A stretch of DNA of 64,000 nucleotides from positions 186,001 to 250,000 of the forward strand of contig NZ_JAJNOR010000001.1 in the NCBI RefSeq assembly GCF_021044755.1, in the 5' to 3' direction. The notes under the pieces were generated by a model, which worked only from the letters and a program-made list of their open reading frames with translations, was not told the DNA's origin and searched no databases. This DNA comes from Lientehia hominis. Lineage in GTDB: Bacteria > Bacillota > Clostridia > Lachnospirales > Lachnospiraceae. Below, in pieces: positions 58,873 through 64,000 of this stretch (position 1 is its first letter; every line of letters starts with the position of its first letter). The translations under genes were made by a program, and so were the position numbers.

Positions 58873-60642
58873 CTACATTCTGTCTGGTGCCTCAAAACCG
58901 AGAAGACCGATGCAGGTTTCAAGTACCCGCTTTACAAGCTCCAGCAGCCGGATATATGCCGCCTGCCTCTCTTTGTCTTCTTCCGCCATGATCTTTGTTT
59001 CATGGTAGAATCGGTTGAAAGCATTGGATAAGTCATATATATACTGACAAATCTTATGAGGCGCCTGTTCTGAAAATGCAGACAGCAGGGCGTCAGAAAC
59101 CTTGCTCACCTCAATCTGAAGAGCTTTCTCACTTTCAGAAGCCGCGGGAAGCATCCTTACCGTTCCCGTATAATGCTCCGGCAGTGCTTTATATTTTGCC
59201 TGAATGGACTTGATCCGGACAATGGTATACAGAATATAAGGGCCTGTGTCCCCCTCAAAGGAAATAAACCTGTCCACATCAAACATATAATCCTTTGAAG
59301 CCTGATTGGACAAATCCCCGTACTTGAGCGCCGCCAGACCGATGACTTCGGCCGTTTTCCTGGCCTCCATCTCTGAAACCGTACGGTTTTCCATGATTTT
59401 TTCATAGACCGCATCGCTGATTTCCTTTATCAGATATTCCAGCCTCATCACTCCGCCGTCTCTGGTCTTGAAGGGCTTTCCATCTTTTCCGTTCATAGTG
59501 CCAAAGCCCAGGAAATTCAGTCTCACCTCAGGCCTTACGATCCCGGTCTTTTTAGCGCAGCGGAACACCTGTGTAAAATGAAGCTCCTGCCTCTTGTCAA
59601 CCACGTAGAGCACACGGTCCGGAGAAAACAGCTTCTCCCTTTCCACCAGCGTAGCCAGATCCGTTGTCGAATAAAGAGTAGCTCCATCCGACTTTAGGAG
59701 GATACAGGGCGGAATCTCCTTAGTATCCGTATCTTCCTTGACATCTACCACCAGGGCGCCCTGGCTCTCATGGGCAAATCCCTTCTCCTTCATCTCCCGG
59801 ACCATAGCCGGGATATAGGGCTGTGCATCACTCTCTTTTTTCCAGATGTCAAAGGTCACATTCAGCTTTTCGTAATTTTTTTTCAGGTCCGAGACTGATA
59901 CATTCAGGATATGATTCCACAATGCCATATATCCCCTGTCCCCGCTCTGCAGCTTAAAGGTCGCGTCATGGGCCTTCTCCGCAAAGGCCTCGTCAGCCTT
60001 GGATTTGGCGCTGGCCGCCGGATAAATCTCTTCCAGCTCTCCTATGGTAAACGGCGCTTCCTCCGGATAGTCCCCCGTATATGCTTCATCAAAATAAGGG
60101 AGCTCCGGCTTTCTTTCCTTCAGCTCTTCGATGATCAGGCCCATCTGGAGACCCCAGTCGCCCAGATGTACGTCTCCTATGACTTCATGGCCCAGAAAGC
60201 GGCCCAGGCGTTTCATGCTCTCGCCTATGATCGCGGAACGGAGATGACCCACATGAAGAGGCTTGGCCACATTGGGGCCGCCGTAGTCGATGATAATGGT
60301 CTCTTTATCACCTTCATAGGTCACTCCCAGTTTTTCCGAGTGATCCATTTCCTCCAAATAATCTGCCAAAAACACTTTGGAAAGCTTTAAATTGATAAAA
60401 CCGGGAGATACTGCGGCAGTCTCCTCAAAGCACGGAGCGTCCTTCAGCTTTTCCACCACATCGCCGGCGATCATGATGGGGGCCTTTTTATAGAGCTTCG
60501 CACCAGCCATGGCGCCGTTACACTGATATTCACAAAGGTCCGGACGGTTGGACAGCGTCACCTTGCCCAGTGACCCCTCATATCCGCAGGCTTCAAATCC
60601 CTGCTCTACGGTCTCTGTTATCAAATCAATCAGTTTCTTCAT
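58873..60642 (-). CDS. argS: Arginyl-tRNA synthetase
   Basis: This 589-residue class I enzyme charges tRNA-Arg. The N-terminal Add1 domain is present (1-100), the HIGH-type motif is PLHVGHLRS (HVGH at 130-133), and a DQDFR-like region around STTDLATLVEREKLF follows. In place of a normal KMSK it has FKTRDGGVMRLEYLI, which is usual for many ArgRS. The C-terminal DALR anticodon-binding domain ends with LLELVKRVLETCIGLLG. GAGGA precedes the ATG. It heads an operon with the SNF2 helicase and dipeptidase genes; a minus-strand TATAAT lies in the 160-bp gap upstream with a poor -35. Confidence 0.96.
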   Translation of the reverse strand: MKKLIDLITETVEQGFEACGYEGSLGKVTLSNRPDLCEYQCNGAMAGAKLYKKAPIMIAGDVVEKLKDAPCFEETAAVSPGFINLKLSKVFLADYLEEMDHSEKLGVTYEGDKETIIIDYGGPNVAKPLHVGHLRSAIIGESMKRLGRFLGHEVIGDVHLGDWGLQMGLIIEELKERKPELPYFDEAYTGDYPEEAPFTIGELEEIYPAASAKSKADEAFAEKAHDATFKLQSGDRGYMALWNHILNVSVSDLKKNYEKLNVTFDIWKKESDAQPYIPAMVREMKEKGFAHESQGALVVDVKEDTDTKEIPPCILLKSDGATLYSTTDLATLVEREKLFSPDRVLYVVDKRQELHFTQVFRCAKKTGIVRPEVRLNFLGFGTMNGKDGKPFKTRDGGVMRLEYLIKEISDAVYEKIMENRTVSEMEARKTAEVIGLAALKYGDLSNQASKDYMFDVDRFISFEGDTGPYILYTIVRIKSIQAKYKALPEHYTGTVRMLPAASESEKALQIEVSKVSDALLSAFSEQAPHKICQYIYDLSNAFNRFYHETKIMAEEDKERQAAYIRLLELVKRVLETCIGLLGFEAPDRM

Positions 60643-60737
60643 GGTTCCTCCTCGGTTTCAATGATTTTTCCTGTTTTCCCATTCAGCCTATCCGATATAT
60701 TATAATATGTATTCCCTAAAAAATCCAGCATTTTATC

Positions 60738-60766
60738 TTTTCAATCCCGTCCTGGGGTGTTATACT
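60738..60766 (+). promoter_or_regulatory. Probable promoter of the AllA/cupin-like gene
   Basis: TTTTCA, a 17-nt spacer and TATACT lie about 35 nt before the gene at 60802. The -35 box matches four of six consensus bases. Confidence 0.5.
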
Positions 60767-60801
60767 GTTTAAAGGTATAAAATAAAACGGAGGATATTGA
60801 T

Positions 60802-61254
60802 ATGAATGTAAAGATTCAGGATTTAAAGGACGTAACTATTAAAGGGGTGAATGTGGCTTTCACTGATACATGTGAAGCTTATAAGGAAACTTTCTTCGAG
60901 TGGACCGCATTTCCTGTTGTAACCGGATTCAAGACCGGAAACATCATGTCCGGCGTACTCCAAGGATGGCACCATACTCCCAACTTCGACGTAATCGAAT
61001 TTCATGAGGACGCAGAACAGTTCTATTTCTTTGAAGGAACCGCTTTGATGCTGTTCATCGATATCGTTGACGGAAAACCCGCCATGGATACCGCCCAGAT
61101 GGTTCGTATCCCCGCAGGAGTCCAACTGGATATCGCTGCCGGAAAAGGCCACTTCGTAGCGGTAGCCGAAGGCTGTACCTTCAAGGCCGTCGTGGTCTCT
61201 CCCGTACAGGAAGCTCCCAGGATGGACCTGCCCGAGATGATCTGCGGAGAATGA
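60802..61254 (+). CDS. Small cupin-fold protein (possibly ureidoglycolate lyase-like), function unknown
   Basis: This 150-residue beta-rich protein lacks a signal peptide. The central stretch HHTPNFDVIEFHEDAEQFYFFEGTALMLF and the later RIPAGVQLDIAAGKGHFVAVAE read like two cupin motifs, with histidine and glutamate residues spaced as in metal-binding cupins; RIPAGV and GKGHF recall the AllA fold. I infer a cupin-like hydrolase or lyase and make no claim on substrate. AACGGAGG is 8 nt before the ATG. It is monocistronic, convergent with efp, and shares a terminator hairpin with it. Confidence 0.6.
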   Translation: MNVKIQDLKDVTIKGVNVAFTDTCEAYKETFFEWTAFPVVTGFKTGNIMSGVLQGWHHTPNFDVIEFHEDAEQFYFFEGTALMLFIDIVDGKPAMDTAQMVRIPAGVQLDIAAGKGHFVAVAEGCTFKAVVVSPVQEAPRMDLPEMICGE

Positions 61255-61301
61255 TTTAGTCATATCCAAATGTGATACAAGCATAAGACCTGTGGTCAAA
61301 A

Positions 61302-61332
61302 AAGGCACTTCGCTTATCAGCCGAAGTGCCTT
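61302..61332. terminator. Bidirectional terminator between the cupin-like gene and efp
   Basis: AAGGCACTTCG pairs exactly with CGAAGTGCCTT around a nine-base loop. On the minus strand it is followed by a run of six T, making it a strong terminator for efp. On the plus strand the tail is CTTTCT, weaker. Confidence 0.85.
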
Positions 61333-61350
61333 CTTTCTATGATTCTGAAT

Positions 61351-61908
61351 TTATACTCTGGATAAATACTCGCCCGTTCTGGTGTCAATCTTGATCTTGT
61401 CCCCCTGCTCTACGAACAGAGGCACATATACCACCGCGCCGGTCTCAACCGTAGCAGGCTTCGTCGCGCCGGTAGCCGTATCGCCCTTGAAACCGGGTTC
61501 CGTTTCCGTAATCTCCAATTCAACGAACAGAGGAGGCTCGATAGAGAATACCTGCCCTTTATGGGAGCAAACCTTTACCATCTCATTCTCTTTTACAAAT
61601 TTAAGCGTATCGCCGACCATATCCTGACTCAGGGGAATCTGATCATACGTATTCACATCCATAAAATAATACAGCTCTCCATCTGAATAAAGATACTGCA
61701 TATCGGCCCTGTCAATATGAGCGTTTTCAAATTTTTCTGTGGGACGGAAGGTCTTTTCAACCACACCTCCACTCTTGATATTCCTTAATTTCGTTCTAAC
61801 AAAAGCTGCGCCTTTGCCGGGTTTTACATGCTGGAATTCGATGACCTGGAACACGTTCCCTTCGATTTCCACCGTAATACCGTTTCTAAAATCGCCAGCT
61901 GATACCAT
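61351..61908 (-). CDS. efp: Elongation factor P
   Basis: This 185-residue translation factor helps ribosomes pass polyproline stretches. The N-terminal KOW-like domain has EFQHVKPGKGAAFVRTKLRN with Lys32 at the tip of the loop that is modified in many bacteria. The two OB-like domains follow and the C-terminus ends with VEQGDKIKIDTRTGEYLSRV. Length is normal. The ATG is preceded by AGGAGGA. It has its own promoter overlapping the end of the yqeG gene and is followed by a strong terminator. The modification enzymes are not in the window. Confidence 0.96.
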   Translation of the reverse strand: MVSAGDFRNGITVEIEGNVFQVIEFQHVKPGKGAAFVRTKLRNIKSGGVVEKTFRPTEKFENAHIDRADMQYLYSDGELYYFMDVNTYDQIPLSQDMVGDTLKFVKENEMVKVCSHKGQVFSIEPPLFVELEITETEPGFKGDTATGATKPATVETGAVVYVPLFVEQGDKIKIDTRTGEYLSRV

Positions 61909-61949
61909 CTCTGATATTCCTCCTTCAGTTCAACTTGTCTATCTGTTTA

Positions 61950-61978
61950 ATTCTATACTATATCAATTAGTTTTTCAA
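61950..61978 (-). promoter_or_regulatory. Promoter of efp
   Basis: On the minus strand TTGAAA, a 17-nt spacer and TAGAAT lie about 45 nt upstream of the efp start. The -35 box lies inside the 3' end of the yqeG gene. Confidence 0.6.
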
Positions 61979-62470
61979 GGATTTTTTGTAGAAATGTAGG
62001 ACCACCCGCTCCAGATACCGTTTGAGCACGATCTGGATTTCTTCCTTCGGATGGATGGGCTTCACCAATATGCTGTATATCCCGCAGCGCTTGGCTCCAT
62101 ACACGTCGGTAAACAGCTGGTCGCCGACAAATACTGTTGTTGAAACATCCGTTCCCATCTCTTCCATGGCACGCCTGTAGTTTTTCCTGGAGGGCTTATG
62201 GGCGTTGTACAGATAACGGCTGTTCATCGCTTTTCCAAAAGGTGCTACCCTCGGCTCCTGGTTATTGGATATCAAACAAGTCTCAAATCCCATCTCATGG
62301 AGCCTGGCAAAAAGAGCTACCGCATCCTTCGTCTCCGGCTTTCCATGGGGCACCAGCGTATTATCAATGTCAAACAAAAGGCCCCGGACCCCCCTGGCCC
62401 ATAACGCCTCATAATCGATTCTGTAAGAAGAGTCCACATATTCATCCGGATAAAATCGTCTAAACATCAT
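61967..62470 (-). CDS. YqeG-family HAD phosphatase (subfamily IIIA)
   Basis: This 167-residue HAD-fold protein has the catalytic DxDxT motif LLFDIDNTLVPHG near residue 35, the second motif CLISNNQEPRV, and VFVGDQLFTDVYGAKRCG at the end. It belongs to the YqeG-type phosphatases common in Firmicutes, some of which act on phosphatidylglycerol phosphate. Length is normal. The start overlaps the nrdR stop by 4 nt, so it is coupled to it. Confidence 0.92.
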   Translation of the reverse strand: MMFRRFYPDEYVDSSYRIDYEALWARGVRGLLFDIDNTLVPHGKPETKDAVALFARLHEMGFETCLISNNQEPRVAPFGKAMNSRYLYNAHKPSRKNYRRAMEEMGTDVSTTVFVGDQLFTDVYGAKRCGIYSILVKPIHPKEEIQIVLKRYLERVVLHFYKKSLKN

Positions 62471-62934
62471 AGCTCTCTTTTCCCGCCTTTATAAAGCTTC
62501 TCCAGCTCCTTTAAGAAGGTATTCACATCTTTGAACTCCCGGTATACTGAGGAGAAACGGACATACGCCACCTCGTCCAGCTGCTTCAGCTTGTCCATGA
62601 CCAGGTTGCCGATCCTGGTGGTGGTAATCTCTTTTTCTTCCGAATTGAAGATTTCATTCTCCACTTCGTCCACCAAGCGATTGATATCCTGGGTGGATAC
62701 CGGCCTTTTATGGCATGCCAGCAGCACTCCAGCCTCGATCTTCGCACGGTCATAGGCCTGTCTGGTGTCATCCTTTTTGACCACCATCAGCGGAATCGTC
62801 TCGATCTTTTCATAGGTGGTAAATCTCCGTCCGCAGGCCTCGCACTGACGCCTCCGCCGGATGGCGTTATTGTCCTCTGCAGGCCTGGAATCGATCACCT
62901 TGATGTTTTCGTTATTACAGAACGGACACTTCAT
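62467..62934 (-). CDS. nrdR: Transcriptional repressor NrdR
   Basis: This 155-residue regulator represses ribonucleotide reductase genes in response to nucleotides. A zinc ribbon (CPFCNNENIKVIDSR...RRRQCEACGRRFTTYE, cysteines at 3, 6, 31 and 34) is followed by an ATP-cone domain with VVKKDDTRQAYDRAKIEAGV. Length and sequence are standard. AGGAGG lies 5-6 nt before the ATG. The gene is followed by yqeG with a 4-nt overlap. No NrdR box was searched for. Confidence 0.97.
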   Translation of the reverse strand: MKCPFCNNENIKVIDSRPAEDNNAIRRRRQCEACGRRFTTYEKIETIPLMVVKKDDTRQAYDRAKIEAGVLLACHKRPVSTQDINRLVDEVENEIFNSEEKEITTTRIGNLVMDKLKQLDEVAYVRFSSVYREFKDVNTFLKELEKLYKGGKREL

Positions 62935-62958
62935 GGTATATCCTCCTTTTTCCGCTGC

Positions 62959-63216
62959 TCATTTGCATTTATTCAGGCAGTCCTCCGTGATCACTTTCAC
63001 CAGTACAAAGTCCTCCCCAATCTGCTCCACACAGCCATATGGAATTATGTATTCCGAATCCCTGCCCAAAAAACCGCAGATATGGGCCGGACCCGGTATG
63101 ATGAACTTCTGAATACAGCCCGTTTTACAGTCAAACTCTGCATCGGTTATAAATCCCAGTCTCTTTCCGTCACAGATGTTGATGACCTCTTTCATTCTTA
63201 AATCGCTCATCCTCAT
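62959..63216 (-). CDS. YlmC/YmxH-family sporulation-associated protein (PRC-barrel)
   Basis: This protein of about 85 residues has the PRC-barrel sequence MSDLRMKEVINICDGKRLGFITDAEFD and continues to the IIPYGCVEQIGEDFVLVK strand. YlmC/YmxH proteins are widespread in spore-forming Firmicutes; their function is unclear. The ATG at 63216 has GGGAG 8 nt upstream; another at 63234 has GGAAGG and would add six residues. It lies 24 nt upstream of nrdR on the same strand. Confidence 0.88.
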   Translation of the reverse strand: MRMSDLRMKEVINICDGKRLGFITDAEFDCKTGCIQKFIIPGPAHICGFLGRDSEYIIPYGCVEQIGEDFVLVKVITEDCLNKCK

Positions 63217-63303
63217 GGCAAGCTCTCCCGGCATAATACCTTCCTTAAGGCTATTTTATGCCATCCGGCCTGTACTTGTTGCCTGACGCCGATGATATCC
63301 CGG

Positions 63304-64000
63304 TCAATTCCTGCTGAACTCCTCCAGGACAAGGCCCGGATTCCGGTCTAGCACCATCCCCATGCTCCAGCTGTTGATGAACAGGAGAAGCGGATTCCCT
63401 TTCAGGTCTTTTACCCTCTTCATATCAGAGGTGCCCTGAATCTTTTCCACATCCAGACCGTCCTTATTGGCGATCCAGCGTATATGCTCATAGGGAAGCG
63501 GATCCAGCTTCACTTCCACATTGTACTCGTTATTCAGACGGAACAGCAAGACATCAAACTGCAGAACGCCTACCACTCCCACAATGATCTCCTCCATGCC
63601 GGTATTGAATTCCTGGAAAATCTGGATGGCCCCCTCCTGGGCAATCTGGTTCACACCTTTTAAAAACTGCTTCCGCTTCATGGTATCCATCTGACGAAGT
63701 CTCGCAAAATGCTCCGGAGCAAAAGTCGGGATCCCCTCGTAGGCAAATTTCTGACCGGAGGACGTAAGGGTATCGCCGATTGAAAAAATCCCCGGATCAA
63801 AGACCCCGATGATATCCCCCGCATAGGCTTCGTCCACAATCTTTCTCTCCTGTGCCATCAACTGCTGAGGCTGGGACAGCTTCACCTTTCTGCCGCCCTG
63901 GATATGATTTACCTCCATGCCTGCTTCAAATTTTCCGGAACAGATCCGCATAAACGCGATTCTGTCTCTGTGAGCCTTATTCATATTGGCCTGTATTTTA
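63304..64000 (-). CDS. prfC: Peptide chain release factor 3, C-terminal part (runs off the window)
   Basis: The visible C-terminal 230 or so residues match RF3, a GTPase that removes RF1/RF2 from the ribosome. They include KAHRDRIAFMRICSGKFEAGMEV, QPQQLMAQERKIVDEAYAGDIIGVFDPG, and the RF3-type domain with VGVVGVLQFDVLLFRL and the SWSMGMVLDRNPGL end. The frame remains open to the last base of the window (KIQAN before the first visible Met), so the GTPase domain lies outside. The Met at 63984 is internal, not the start. Identity as RF3 rather than EF-G is clear from the C-terminal domain. Confidence 0.93.
   Translation of the reverse strand, partial: KIQANMNKAHRDRIAFMRICSGKFEAGMEVNHIQGGRKVKLSQPQQLMAQERKIVDEAYAGDIIGVFDPGIFSIGDTLTSSGQKFAYEGIPTFAPEHFARLRQMDTMKRKQFLKGVNQIAQEGAIQIFQEFNTGMEEIIVGVVGVLQFDVLLFRLNNEYNVEVKLDPLPYEHIRWIANKDGLDVEKIQGTSDMKRVKDLKGNPLLLFINSWSMGMVLDRNPGLVLEEFSRN

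Overview
The window looks like a chromosomal segment of an anaerobic, spore-lineage Gram-positive bacterium of the Clostridia, most likely Lachnospiraceae. The support is: strong AGGAGG-type ribosome binding sites nearly everywhere, densely packed co-directional operons, a sodium-pumping biotin decarboxylase cluster, the complete anaerobic (early cobalt insertion) cobalamin pathway, a YlmC/YmxH-type sporulation-family protein, NrdR, EF-P, and a DacF-like carboxypeptidase. No tRNA, rRNA, insertion sequence, phage gene, CRISPR array or replication origin was seen.

Layout. 0-4.9 kb (minus): a five-gene biotin-dependent decarboxylase/transcarboxylase operon (mmdA-like carboxyltransferase, OadG-like anchor, biotin carrier, OadB-like Na+ pump, OadA-like carboxyltransferase) with a clear sigma-A-type promoter. 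5.1-8.6 kb (minus): D-Ala-D-Ala carboxypeptidase, a DUF5685-like protein, a DnaJ-domain protein and a VOC protein, closed by a terminator. 8.7-11.6 kb (plus): a histidine phosphatase, then a cobalamin riboswitch with terminator controlling cbiM-cbiN-cbiK. 11.7-31.2 kb (minus): one long operon running cbiD, a small membrane protein, cbiL, cbiF, cbiG, cbiH, cbiJET fusion, cbiA, cobT, cobU, cobS, short cobU-like, cobC-like phosphatase, cbiB, cobD, cbiP, cobO, cbiC, and finally two exported proteins of unknown role. Together with cbiK this covers corrin synthesis from cobalt insertion to nucleotide loop assembly. The long operon has its own strong promoter and a hairpin terminator in its leader, but no recognisable cobalamin riboswitch.

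31.4-39.2 kb: fructose-bisphosphate aldolase, a DUF4397-type protein, a heterodimeric ABC exporter with a MarR-type regulator, and a LysR regulator with twin palindromes at its promoter. 39.2-44.3 kb: an accessory-looking unit of a GHKL histidine kinase and LytTR response regulator (AgrC/AgrA-like, without AgrB/AgrD) transcribed divergently from a large cell-wall-anchored protein with leucine-rich repeats, a DUF6273-like module, three near-identical C-terminal repeats and an IPQTG sorting signal. Its codon use looks richer in GCG/GGC than its surroundings (impression, not measured).

44.5-54.5 kb: amino-acid metabolism and surface genes: threonine-synthase-like enzyme with carbamate kinase, a serine hydrolase, an NlpC/P60 hydrolase, a 0.5-kb region with no recognisable gene, O-acetylhomoserine sulfhydrylase, and two iron alcohol dehydrogenases flanking a zinc-ribbon membrane protein. 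54.6-64 kb: housekeeping genes: dipeptidase, SNF2 helicase and argS in one operon, a small cupin/AllA-like protein, efp, yqeG, nrdR, ylmC, and the 3' part of prfC running off the end of the window.
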